Shown here in pieces: positions 1 through 6,029 of a DNA stretch of 10,124 bases (position 1 is its first letter; every line of letters begins with the position of its first letter). The position numbers were made by a program, and so were the translations under genes. The notes below the pieces were generated by a model. That model had not been told where the DNA came from. It searched no databases and worked only from the letters and a program-made list of their open reading frames with translations. Source of the stretch: DASUFP01 sp036274495 (GTDB lineage: Bacteria > Bacteroidota > Bacteroidia > AKYH767-A > OLB10); the NCBI GenBank assembly GCA_036274495.1, contig DASUFP010000081.1:1-10124 (forward strand), given 5' to 3'.

Positions 1-1
1 G

Positions 2-124
2 CTTTCTAATTCTAATGTCGGGCGTAGATTGGTCTTTAAGGCAAGACTTTTTGAGCGTAAAATTGAAAATACTGCTGCTGCGTCCGTAGATGAAACAATA
101 GAACCCAACAACATACTTTCATAA
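2..124 (+). CDS. 3' end of an unrecognised gene (5' truncated by window edge)
   Basis: An open frame enters from the left edge and runs 40 codons to a TAA at 122-124. The residues are mixed and plausibly coding (for example GRRLVFKARLFERKIE), with many charged residues and no membrane segment. I do not recognise the family. The frame ends just before the IS21 terminal repeats, and a 9-bp inverted repeat begins 2 bases after the stop. It may be the natural C-terminus of a chromosomal gene or a short chance frame. It is not in frame continuity with the fragment on the other side of the IS. Confidence 0.3.
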   Translation, partial: LSNSNVGRRLVFKARLFERKIENTAAASVDETIEPNNILS

Positions 125-125
125 A

Positions 126-167
126 TGGTAAAGTCGGTAAATAGATATTACGGACTATACTTTACCA
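126..167. repeat. 9-bp perfect inverted repeat after the first stop codon
   Basis: TGGTAAAGT at 126-134 is the exact reverse complement of ACTTTACCA at 159-167, leaving a 24-base loop. The right arm is also the outermost, degenerate member of the IS21 TTTACCA box series. The structure could be a weak stem-loop behind the upstream gene, with no clear T-run after it. It could also be a chance pairing of one outward and one inward box, or a trace of another IS end. Confidence 0.4.
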
Positions 168-301
168 GAGATTTCAATCCAAAGTTTACCAGCGTTTCAG
201 TCGAAAGTTTACCACTTTTAGCGCCTGGGTTGTAAATATTTCAGTGCAAAGTTTACCACCTGTTCGTTGGTTTCACTGACAATACGGCGCAAAGTTTACC
301 A
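159..301 (+). repeat. Left-end array of IS21 terminal boxes (AAAGTTTACCA)
   Basis: Four exact AAAGTTTACCA boxes lie at 181-191, 204-214, 248-258 and 291-301, with a shorter ACTTTACCA at 159-167. Steps between boxes are about 22, 23, 44 and 43 bp, so all sit on a grid of about 22 bp, roughly two helical turns, with two empty positions. Several are preceded by TTTCA(G/A)T. In IS21 elements such repeats are bound by the transposase. The region probably also holds the istA promoter, which I cannot pinpoint. Confidence 0.8.
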
Positions 302-359
302 CTTTCTTTGAGGGATAGATTGTTAGCATTTATTCACGGCTTTGTTTTGCTTGAAAAGC

Positions 360-1925
360 ATGGCCAATAAAGTGATCGTAATGCAACAGGTCCGTCTTAT
401 TCTGCAGCATCTTGAACAAGGTCTCTCGCTGAGAGCAATAGCTACGCATTTAAAAATATCCCGTCCTACAGTCACCCATTATGCTAACAAACTCAAAACT
501 GCTTCTTATTCTTTGCTGCAGCTTAGGTCCATGTCTGATGCAGCGTTGGCTGCGATTATATATCCAGCTGTTGATACCGCTGATATAGATGAAAGCCGAA
601 GACGTAAAGATTTAAATGAAAGGCTGCCCTACTTCTTTACAGAACTCAAAAGAACAGGTGTAAACAAGTTGCTTTTATGGGAAGAGTACAGGAAAGAATG
701 TAGTGATCCCTATGGCTACACGCAGTTTTGTATTTTGCTCAAAGAGTCTGCTCAGTTAAAGCCAACGATGCATCTCACTCATAAACCGGGTGAGATGATC
801 ATGATTGACTATGCCGGGCAAAAGATGCATTACATTGACCGTTCAACCGGTGAACTTATCGCATGTCCGGTTTTTATAGGCGTCCTGCCTTATAGTAACT
901 ACACCTTTGCTATAGCCCTTGATAATGCAACTATACCACAAACAATCAAAGCGCTGAACAAGTGTATGGATCTTCTCGGCGCTGTTCCCTCTAGTTTGAA
1001 ATCCGATAATATGAAACAGATCGTATCCAAGTCTTGCAGATATGAACCAACATTCTCAACGGCACTACAACAATGGGCACTGCATTATAACATCACATTA
1101 CTCGCTACTCGTGTAGCAAAACCGAAAGACAAGGCCGCTGTTGAAAATCACGTCAAAATTGCTTACCATAGATTATATGCGCCACTACGTGACAAAGAAT
1201 TTTACACGCTCAGAGATTTAAACATTGCCATTGCTGAGCAACTGGCCGCCCATAACAATAAGATTTTGCAAAAAAAAGATTATACCCGATCTCAACTTTT
1301 TACACAGGAAGAAAAGCCATTTATGCAACCCTTACCTGAGAGTCCGTTCGAACTCAAACACCAGATCCTTGCAAAAGTTCAACGCAATTATCATATTACG
1401 CTTGGCGAAAACCATCACCATTATAGTGTGCCCTACCAACATATTGGTAAGGTGGTAAGTGTCATTTATGATACCGATGTTGTTGAGATATACTTTCAGC
1501 ATACCCGTATTGCTTTACACACTCGAAGTTTTAAGCAACATGACTTTACTACGGTTAAGGAACATATGCCTGACGGTCATCAAAAATATTATGAACAGCA
1601 AGGGTGGACTCCTCAATATTTTTTGAACCAGGCTATCATCATTGGAACGGCGACACATCAATACATGGACAATGTATTAAAATCCCGGGCCTTCACAGAA
1701 CAAACATACAACGCATGCAGAGGGATATTGCGATTGCGTGACCAGTACGGCATTCAGAGACTGGAGGCGGCCTGTAACCGAGCACTCAGAGGAACTGTGT
1801 TTAATTACAGAACGATACAGAATATTCTTGTCTACAAACATGATCTCCTTACGGATGATAAACAACCTGATCTCTTTAAGATACCTGATCATCCAAATCT
1901 CAGAGGACCCGATGAATACCAATGA
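360..1925 (+). CDS. istA: IS21-family transposase IstA
   Basis: This is the DDE transposase that cuts and joins IS21-type ends together with IstB. Residues about 20-45 form a helix-turn-helix (GLSLRAIATHLKISRPTVTH) for end recognition. The rve-type catalytic core follows, with D150 in MIDYAG, D216 in LKSDN and E262 in KAAVENHVK, giving D-65-D-45-E spacing. A C-terminal domain follows (the stretch around HYSVPYQHIGKVV is typical of the family). At 521 residues the length is normal and the frame is unbroken, so it may be active. I chose ATG 360 (MANKV) because the frame upstream offers only a TTG at 342. No strong ribosome binding site precedes either. The istB partner starts 36 bp after the stop. 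Confidence 0.93.
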   Translation: MANKVIVMQQVRLILQHLEQGLSLRAIATHLKISRPTVTHYANKLKTASYSLLQLRSMSDAALAAIIYPAVDTADIDESRRRKDLNERLPYFFTELKRTGVNKLLLWEEYRKECSDPYGYTQFCILLKESAQLKPTMHLTHKPGEMIMIDYAGQKMHYIDRSTGELIACPVFIGVLPYSNYTFAIALDNATIPQTIKALNKCMDLLGAVPSSLKSDNMKQIVSKSCRYEPTFSTALQQWALHYNITLLATRVAKPKDKAAVENHVKIAYHRLYAPLRDKEFYTLRDLNIAIAEQLAAHNNKILQKKDYTRSQLFTQEEKPFMQPLPESPFELKHQILAKVQRNYHITLGENHHHYSVPYQHIGKVVSVIYDTDVVEIYFQHTRIALHTRSFKQHDFTTVKEHMPDGHQKYYEQQGWTPQYFLNQAIIIGTATHQYMDNVLKSRAFTEQTYNACRGILRLRDQYGIQRLEAACNRALRGTVFNYRTIQNILVYKHDLLTDDKQPDLFKIPDHPNLRGPDEYQ

Positions 1926-1961
1926 CACTTTTTTTATTCGACAACTTAAAACCGTTAAACA

Positions 1962-2693
1962 ATGAATCAACAAGAAACGCTTAATCAACTACAGGAGCTA
2001 AAGCTATCAGGAATGGCCAAACGCTACGAATCGATTATTAAACAACCGTTACATCAACAACCTGAACCCCATGCTATGGTTGCCTCGCTCTCAGAAGCTG
2101 AAAAAAATTACCGCATGCATCAAAGAACTGAACTTTTTCTGCGACTGGCAAAACTGAGATACTCTTCTACACCAGAACAAATCAACTGTACTCCAGGACG
2201 TGGCATCACGAAAGAAACATTATTAATCTTATGCGACGGAACATTTATACAAAAAGGAGAAAATATTTTGATATGCGGATCAACAGGATGTGGAAAAAGT
2301 TATATCTCATGCGCATTGGGAAGAAACGCATGTTTATTGGGTTACCGGACGTTGTACTACTCCATGAATAGATTTATCGAAGCTCTGGCTGCAGCCAGGT
2401 TAGATGGAACATACCTGCGATGGTTAAACTTAATCGCAAAAACACCCTTACTAATCCTGGACGACTTCGGGTTGGTAAAACTTAATCATGACATGAGACT
2501 AACATTGCTGCAAATCCTGGAAGATCGCTTCGCGAAAGGATCCACAATCATCACTTCGCAACTTCCGGTCAATAAATGGTATGAATACATTGGAGAAGCC
2601 ACAACGGCTGACGCCATTTGTGACAGGCTGACAGCGAATGCACACAAAATAGAACTCAAAGGAGAATCCTTACGGAAAAAGAAAAATAACTAA
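1962..2693 (+). CDS. istB: IS21-family helper ATPase IstB
   Basis: IstB is the DnaC-like AAA+ ATPase that selects the target and stimulates IstA. The protein has 243 residues, the usual length. The N-terminal region (NQLQELKLSGMAKRYE) is typical of IstB. Walker A is G106-S113 (GSTGCGKS) and Walker B is L164-D168 (LILDD). Further on, TIITSQLPVNKWYE and a DAICDRL stretch match the sensor region and C-terminal end of the family. The start ATG follows istA by 36 bp and there is only a weak ribosome binding site, as is common in Bacteroidota. Both IS genes being full length argues for a recent insertion or one that can still be mobilised. Confidence 0.94.
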   Translation: MNQQETLNQLQELKLSGMAKRYESIIKQPLHQQPEPHAMVASLSEAEKNYRMHQRTELFLRLAKLRYSSTPEQINCTPGRGITKETLLILCDGTFIQKGENILICGSTGCGKSYISCALGRNACLLGYRTLYYSMNRFIEALAAARLDGTYLRWLNLIAKTPLLILDDFGLVKLNHDMRLTLLQILEDRFAKGSTIITSQLPVNKWYEYIGEATTADAICDRLTANAHKIELKGESLRKKKNN

Positions 2694-2724
2694 TTTACAT
2701 CAGCTACAAATATCCTTCGGAAGA

Positions 2725-2758
2725 TGGTAAACTTTGCGCTGAATTACTGGTAAACTTT
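2725..2758 (-). repeat. Right-end IS21 terminal boxes (inverted)
   Basis: Two exact copies of TGGTAAACTTT lie at 2725-2735 and 2748-2758, 23 bp apart. They are the reverse complement of the left-end boxes and have the same spacing as the left pair at 181 and 204. The outer copy continues into CACTGAAATATCC, matching the left sequence around 236-247 in inverted form, so the IS terminus should be about 2770. Confidence 0.82.
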
Positions 2759-2981
2759 CACTGAAATATCCAACGCAACTGGCAACTTACTTTTAAACGT
2801 TCCTAAACGCTTAAAACGGCTGCAGCAACAAGCGTTGAATTGTGCACTGCATTTAAAAGTAAAAAATGTTACCGAAAATAAGGGTGGGATTGCAGGTTTT
2901 AACAGGGTGAACTACAGTGATTCTTACATTTTTGGATTCTTTTGTAAAAAAGGGAAATGTAGTTCGTGGATTGTCAGATAA
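2754..2981 (+). pseudogene. Open frame beyond the IS right end, possible 3' fragment of a disrupted gene
   Basis: After a stop inside the IS end (2751-2753), a frame stays open to the TAA at 2979-2981. From the probable IS boundary (about 2772) it gives about 69 residues, including NLLLNVPKRLKRLQQQALN, a basic helix-like stretch, and then GGIAGFNRVNYSDSYIFGFF. It has no plausible start near its beginning, as expected for the distal part of a gene interrupted by the insertion. I do not recognise the family. Left of the IS I could not find a matching 5' part in a continuous frame, so a chance open frame is possible. Confidence 0.35.
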
Positions 2982-3224
2982 GTCGTGTAAAGGGTGGCAA
3001 ATGCAATACCAGGCATCGATTTTGTGTGGAGCGCCGACACCACGTCAGCCACACATAGCTCGCCGTGAGAGTCGGGTGGGGAAATTTATTGGTAACATTT
3101 TCGGTCGAGCAACGTCCCCAAAACCTCCCCGTATTTTAAGGCATCACATTGGCGAGCCGTTGCCGGGAAGAAGGTATAGGTATCGTGTTACATTAGTGAA
3201 AAAACGATTAACAGCTAGCAGATT
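2982..3224. other. Gene-free, GC-rich structured interval
   Basis: I see no convincing gene here; the open plus-strand frame through it is the antisense shadow of the gene at 3225-3626. The interval can form several stems: TGTGTGG 3023-3029 with CCACACA 3049-3055; CCGAC/CACG (3034-3044) with CGTG/GTCGG (3064-3075); and GCAACG 3109-3114 with CGTTGC 3158-3163. It lies downstream of the minus-strand gene cluster and could hold its transcription end, but no hairpin followed by a T-run is evident. Confidence 0.4.
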
Positions 3225-3626
3225 TCAGGATGCGGCAACAATATCGCCTGTGTACGTTTCAAGCTTAATGTGGTTCATAATACCAACGCTGCGCATCCAG
3301 GCTCTATATTTTTCTGCACCCGCCATACCAAGCTGTTCCGATTCCCATTCAGCCACGGCAATGGTGGTAGTGCTGTCTGCACGCATCAGCCGGTAGCGAA
3401 TGAATCCGGGTTGCGCTTTAAACACGGCAACACCATCAGTCTCAATCTGGTGAAAAATTTGTTCGGCATCATGGGTATTGAGATTAATATCCCAGCGTGC
3501 AGTAGATACCCTCAGGTATCGGTGTGCAGTCGTGTTTTTCTCCACGGCTGTCTCAGATTGAATATTCATTGCATTAGTAATTGTAAACATGAAAACGATT
3601 ACAATAATACGATTTAGGTAATACAT
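3225..3626 (-). CDS. Putative exported protein with an ABM-like (dimeric alpha/beta barrel) domain
   Basis: The protein has 133 residues. Residues 1 to about 19 form a hydrophobic signal peptide or anchor (LNRIIVIVFMFTITNA). From about 39 to 129 the pattern fits the antibiotic biosynthesis monooxygenase fold: a first strand (RYLRVSTARWDINL), a helix (HDAEQIFHQIE), the FKAQPGFIRYRLMRA segment, a strand (TTTIAVAEWESE), a helix (EKYRAWMRS) and a final strand (NHIKLETYTGDIV). Such domains act in quinone or haem oxidation, or serve only as small dimeric modules, so the substrate is unknown. It is the last gene of a minus-strand run and its ATG follows the stop of a tiny K/T-rich frame by 2 bases. 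An exported ABM protein is somewhat unusual. I am fairly sure it is a gene and less sure of its function. Confidence 0.65.
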   Translation of the reverse strand: MYYLNRIIVIVFMFTITNAMNIQSETAVEKNTTAHRYLRVSTARWDINLNTHDAEQIFHQIETDGVAVFKAQPGFIRYRLMRADSTTTIAVAEWESEQLGMAGAEKYRAWMRSVGIMNHIKLETYTGDIVAAS

Positions 3627-3662
3627 AGTTAGTTCGATTTTTTGGTAGTTGATGATGGTGTC

Positions 3663-3875
3663 TTAGTAGACTTTTTCATGAGAGATTGGCGCCTGGCGTT
3701 TTGCGTGTTGCTGCCGTTGGCGAATCCGGAGCACTTCACTGTCATCCTGCACAAGAGTTTGATAGTAGCACTCCGCTTCAATTTTGCGCGTCACCGCCAA
3801 TTGAGGCAACACGCTGTTATAGGCTGTATTTCTTTCTCTTGTCACGTTAATTTTTATTACTTCCTTATACTTCAC
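3663..3875 (-). CDS. Small hypothetical protein (GTG start), overlapping the SRPBCC gene
   Basis: This is a 70-codon frame from a GTG at 3875-3873. It overlaps the last 11 bases of the SRPBCC gene upstream and so may be translationally coupled. The product is polar and rich in Gln/Arg (LRIRQRQQHAKRQ), with no membrane segment and no family I recognise. A second in-frame GTG lies at the residue before TRERNT. Just before its stop, another frame opens at ATG 3679 (16 codons, Lys/Thr/Ser-rich, ending at 3629), so the true C-terminus could lie in that frame if a frameshift exists. Position and strand favour a real gene between SRPBCC and the ABM protein, but the evidence is thin. Confidence 0.35.
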   Translation of the reverse strand: MKYKEVIKINVTRERNTAYNSVLPQLAVTRKIEAECYYQTLVQDDSEVLRIRQRQQHAKRQAPISHEKVY

Positions 3876-4323
3876 ATATTTCTTTCAACTTGTCCAGGGC
3901 TTTTGGATAAGATTCGTTCATATAATTTGCAAAATCTTCTGTTGTGTCTAATTCAACACCGACCGTAGAAATGCCATTGCTTTCCGCAAAAGAGTAATTT
4001 TCAAAAACACCCGTCCATTTTTCAACTTCAGGACCTTCGGTTATCTCTTTACCTGCAACTAAAAGACCGATGTGTTTTATGGAAACAAATTTGCCTGGAA
4101 CGTTTTCTGCTATTTCAGAAACCATACCTCCTTTTTCACCTTTTTCATCTGTGCCGACAAAGAGAATTTTGTTACCCTTAATCCAACTTCCTTCATAACT
4201 GGATGTCGGGTTAAACAGAGCTGTCCACTGTTCGTAAGTTGTTTTATTACTTATGCCAAGCATAACGTCATAAACCTTATTGACAGGTGCATTAATTTTT
4301 ACGTTGAATTGAAGTTTTTTCAT
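3865..4323 (-). CDS. SRPBCC-superfamily protein (AHSA1/START-like)
   Basis: This is a 152-residue helix-grip protein. It begins with the typical first strand and helix (MKKLQFNVKINAPVNKVYDV), followed by the Trp-containing segment around KTTYEQWTALFNPTSSYEG. The middle strands alternate as expected (GNKILFVGTDEKGEKGGMVS, then KFVSIKHIGLL), with a KWTGVFENYSF strand and a long C-terminal helix (YPKALDKLKEICEV). The fold binds hydrophobic ligands or assists proteins; no ligand can be inferred here. It starts 17 bp after the DUF1801 stop, which suggests one transcript. Pairs of DUF1801 and SRPBCC proteins occur as small accessory genes, sometimes in gene cassettes. Confidence 0.85.
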   Translation of the reverse strand: MKKLQFNVKINAPVNKVYDVMLGISNKTTYEQWTALFNPTSSYEGSWIKGNKILFVGTDEKGEKGGMVSEIAENVPGKFVSIKHIGLLVAGKEITEGPEVEKWTGVFENYSFAESNGISTVGVELDTTEDFANYMNESYPKALDKLKEICEV

Positions 4324-4340
4324 AAATATAAAGTGTTTAG

Positions 4341-4733
4341 TTATTGTAATTTTACAAGTTGCCCTTTTCGTTTCACGATGTTCTTATAATCCCATTGAAT
4401 TTCTCTTGATTTAATCAGCCAGCGTTTTAAGTCGTTTATTTCAATTTCAGCAACAGAATTAAAGAAAATAGAAGCATCTTTAAATTTTCCTCCATTCACA
4501 TTCAATTTTTCTTCGTCAAAGTCTGCTCCGCTCCAAAACATAAGCCTGATTCCCTTTTTCTGTTTGCTGAATCCAACTGTGGGATTTCCGTCCAAAAACC
4601 AAACTGGGTGAGCGTGCCAAATTTTACTTTCTGCTGCTGTCAATTCGTTGTCAATGGTGTTGGCAAGCAAGCAGCAAATTTCTTTGTCTGTTTCTTTTTG
4701 TTGGTCGATGTATGATTTAATTTCTTTGTTCAT
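4341..4733 (-). CDS. DUF1801 domain-containing protein (YdhG-like fold)
   Basis: The protein has 130 residues, full length for a single-domain DUF1801 protein. Diagnostic stretches are KIWHAHPVWFLDGNPTVGFS (residues 37-56), IRLMFWSGADFDE (62-74) and the C-terminal LKRWLIKSREIQWDYKNIV (102-120). The family's biochemical role is not established; it is a small cytosolic domain distantly related to frataxin-like folds. It is the first gene of a minus-strand run that continues 17 bp later with SRPBCC. Its upstream region holds one copy of the 92-bp structured repeat, whose nearer edge is about 60 bp from the start codon. The ATG at 4733 has no strong ribosome binding site, and I could not assign a promoter. 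Confidence 0.88.
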   Translation of the reverse strand: MNKEIKSYIDQQKETDKEICCLLANTIDNELTAAESKIWHAHPVWFLDGNPTVGFSKQKKGIRLMFWSGADFDEEKLNVNGGKFKDASIFFNSVAEIEINDLKRWLIKSREIQWDYKNIVKRKGQLVKLQ

Positions 4734-4786
4734 TTTCGTTCGAATGTTTTCGTGTTTGCAGTCGTTTTACATAGCTTATAACGTTA

Positions 4787-4837
4787 CGCATTTGCGAAGC
4801 CGGGATTTGGAATCCGTCCAGCTGGGTTACAAATGCC
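4787..4837. repeat. Cruciform core of repeat copy A
   Basis: GCATTTG (4788-4794) pairs exactly with CAAATGC (4830-4836). Inside it lies the near-palindrome GCCGGGATT-TGG-AATCC, followed by CCAGCTGG, itself a palindrome only partly kept here as TCCAGCTGG. The result is a compact multi-stem structure of about 50 bases. Confidence 0.6.
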
Positions 4838-4885
4838 TGACTGAAAAATAATTATTGAAGTTACAATATTTGCCGGGTGAATTCC
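4794..4885 (+). repeat. 92-bp structured direct repeat, copy A
   Basis: This copy is identical to 5910-6001 at 80 of 92 positions with no gaps; the first 44 bases differ at only one. It begins GCGAAGCCGGGATTTGG and ends TGAATTCC. The well-conserved part is the palindromic core; the rest is AT-rich and less conserved, yet the length is unchanged. It resembles a REP-like intergenic element, by structure rather than by a recognised family. It lies upstream of the DUF1801 gene and downstream of the DUF1345 gene, both on the minus strand. Confidence 0.85.
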
Positions 4886-4913
4886 GTAAGGCTGCCGAAA
4901 GATTCCGTTCAAC

Positions 4914-4950
4914 AGCTTTCATTGTTCGTCCTTCGGGCGCAACGAAAGCT
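4914..4950. repeat. Strong 37-base palindrome downstream of the DUF1345 gene
   Basis: AGCTTTCATTG pairs with CAACGAAAGCT at 10 of 11 positions, and inside it CGTCC pairs with GGGCG around a TTC loop. It sits about 80 bases after the DUF1345 stop on the minus strand and has no T-run on either strand, so it is not a standard intrinsic terminator. It may block 3' exonucleases or be part of the adjoining repeat module. Confidence 0.65.
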
Positions 4951-5028
4951 TGGTTATTGGCTGTAGTTTTGGGTTTTATACAGGAAGGATTGACAGCCAA
5001 TCAAGCAGAGCCAAACAGCAACAAGTGA

Positions 5029-5715
5029 TTAATGTTTTATTAATCCAGCAATTAAATTTATAGTAAGTGCCACCACAAATGTGTTCAATGTAAACGACAA
5101 TAACCCATGAATAAGTGCTATTCTACGTATACGTTGAGAAGCTATTTCTACATCTGAAACTTGAAAAGTCATGCCAATTACAAAAGAAAAATAGGCAAAA
5201 TCGAGATAATCTGGTTGAGACTTGCCAGGAAAAATAAGTAGGGCATCACCTGGTTTATCATCCATTTGTTTAAAATAATACATATTAGCATAGTGAAAAG
5301 TAAATATGGTGTGTACTAACACCCAACTCACTATCATTCCCATAACAGATATTATCGCAGTGAGGGCTTCTTGTGTATGCAACTTATCTGATAACATTAA
5401 TGACAATACTGTAAGCATACTCGCAAAAGAACTTAACAATATGCTTATGAATACAAAGGTTCTACTGCCGTCTTCCTGGTTTGCCTTTTTTACAATTTCC
5501 AAAACCGGTAGTTTAAGGAAAACAATGACACTGGTAATTATAAAAGTTAGAGCAAAGGTGACCCACAGTATTGGAATAATGAGTACCCAATCAAAATGGT
5601 TCCTGTAAACACATAAAAAAGTAATCAGCGATGTAAAAAGACTTAGCAATATTCGGTGCAAAGGATTCATCCTTAAAAATATATTGCTGTTCTTTTTGCT
5701 CGTTGTTGTTGTCAT
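5029..5715 (-). CDS. DUF1345 family integral membrane protein
   Basis: This is a 228-residue membrane protein of unknown activity. Hydrophobic segments lie at about 20-37, 43-67, 86-108, 116-140, 172-185 and 198-225. The conserved family signatures are the HTIFTFHYANMYY stretch (135-147) and DYLDFAYFSFVIGMTFQVSD (169-188), followed by the IRRIALIHGLLSF helix. The length is usual for the family. Unlike most genes here it has a good Shine-Dalgarno sequence (GGGAGG at 5730-5725, 9 bases before the ATG) and a TATAAT-like box at 5760-5755. It stands alone between the two copies of the 92-bp repeat. Its AT-rich composition resembles the SRPBCC/DUF1801 genes more than the symporter. Confidence 0.92.
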   Translation of the reverse strand: MTTTTSKKNSNIFLRMNPLHRILLSLFTSLITFLCVYRNHFDWVLIIPILWVTFALTFIITSVIVFLKLPVLEIVKKANQEDGSRTFVFISILLSSFASMLTVLSLMLSDKLHTQEALTAIISVMGMIVSWVLVHTIFTFHYANMYYFKQMDDKPGDALLIFPGKSQPDYLDFAYFSFVIGMTFQVSDVEIASQRIRRIALIHGLLSFTLNTFVVALTINLIAGLIKH

Positions 5716-5724
5716 GCTAAAATT

Positions 5725-5760
5725 CCTCCCAGGTTAAATAGAATGAAATTACATATTATA
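5725..5760 (-). promoter_or_regulatory. Shine-Dalgarno and possible -10 box of the DUF1345 gene
   Basis: On the minus strand, TATAAT at 5760-5755 is followed by GGGAGG at 5730-5725 and the ATG at 5715. No good -35 or Bacteroidota -33 TTG partner is evident, so the promoter call is weak. The ribosome binding site fixes the start codon well. Confidence 0.45.
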
Positions 5761-5909
5761 GTAGTCTTTTGAGAAAAGTATTTAATGAATAGGATTACCC
5801 ATTTAGCCTAAAAAATAAACCCACTTTTCTTTGTTGATAAAGTACTTTTCAAGTTTACTATTGCTAAAATTGCAACGATATGTGTTTGGTATAGCAACTT
5901 CAAGAAAAA

Positions 5910-6001
5910 GCGAAGCCGGGATTTGGAATCCGGCCAGCTGGGTTACAAATGCCCGTTTGAAAATGAATGATTGAATGTACAACTTTTGCCGGTTGAATTC
6001 C
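5910..6001 (+). repeat. 92-bp structured direct repeat, copy B
   Basis: This is the partner of copy A in the same orientation, 1116 bp away. The inner stem GCCGGGATT / AATCCGGC (5915-5934, one bulge) and CCAGCTGG are complete here. The outer GCATTTG arm of copy A is missing on the left and replaced by unrelated sequence (AGAAAAAG). The two copies therefore share a sharp left boundary at GCGAAGCC, which marks the edge of the mobile or duplicated unit. Confidence 0.85.
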
Positions 6002-6029
6002 TTGTGCCGAAACCGAAATTGAGCGATAT

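Larger units (their letters stand above)
159..2771 (+). mobile_element. IS21-family insertion sequence, apparently complete
   Basis: The element carries the istA-istB pair that defines the IS21 family, both intact and in the same direction, 36 bp apart. Multiple AAAGTTTACCA boxes lie outside istA in one orientation and, inverted, outside istB, as expected for the multiple terminal transposase sites of IS21. The right end near 2771 reads, in reverse complement, ATATTTCAGTG followed by AAGTTTACCA. Almost the same string occurs at about 236-258. The left boundary is uncertain: that match points to about 231, but further boxes extend out to 159. I could not find a 4-8 bp target duplication. The coordinates given are the outermost plausible span. 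Confidence 0.8.
4734..5028. other. Intergenic repeat and palindrome region between DUF1801 and DUF1345 genes
   Basis: No convincing gene is present. The interval holds repeat copy A (4794-4885) and a strong palindrome (4914-4950). The plus-strand frame ending in TGA at 5026-5028 is open for over 50 codons (LQYLPGEFRKAAERF and onward) but begins inside the repeat and has no start, so I do not call it. A leader or promoter for the DUF1801 transcript must lie near 4740-4790. Confidence 0.5.

Noticed and set aside
342..359. TTG 342 as the istA start
   Set aside because: The following ATG at 360 gives the usual IstA N-terminus; the six extra residues (MFCLKS) add nothing recognisable.
2917..3396. 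159-codon plus-strand frame
   Set aside because: It begins inside the post-IS fragment and its second half is antisense to the ABM-like gene; composition is Arg/Pro/Ser-rich with no domain pattern.
3270..3617. 115-codon plus-strand frame
   Set aside because: It is antisense to the ABM-like gene, whose strand and helix pattern is the more convincing reading.
4855..5028. Plus-strand open frame ending in TGA at 5026-5028
   Set aside because: It has no start codon, begins within repeat copy A and contains the palindrome at 4914-4950; copy B is not open in the same way.
4740..5028. Bona fide integron attC site downstream of the DUF1345 gene
   Set aside because: GTTCAAC near 4908 fits one arm, but no complementary arm at the right spacing was found and the neighbouring palindrome lacks the attC layout.
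4794..6001. CRISPR array formed by the repeated units
   Set aside because: There are only two copies, over 1 kb apart with a gene between them, and no cas genes.
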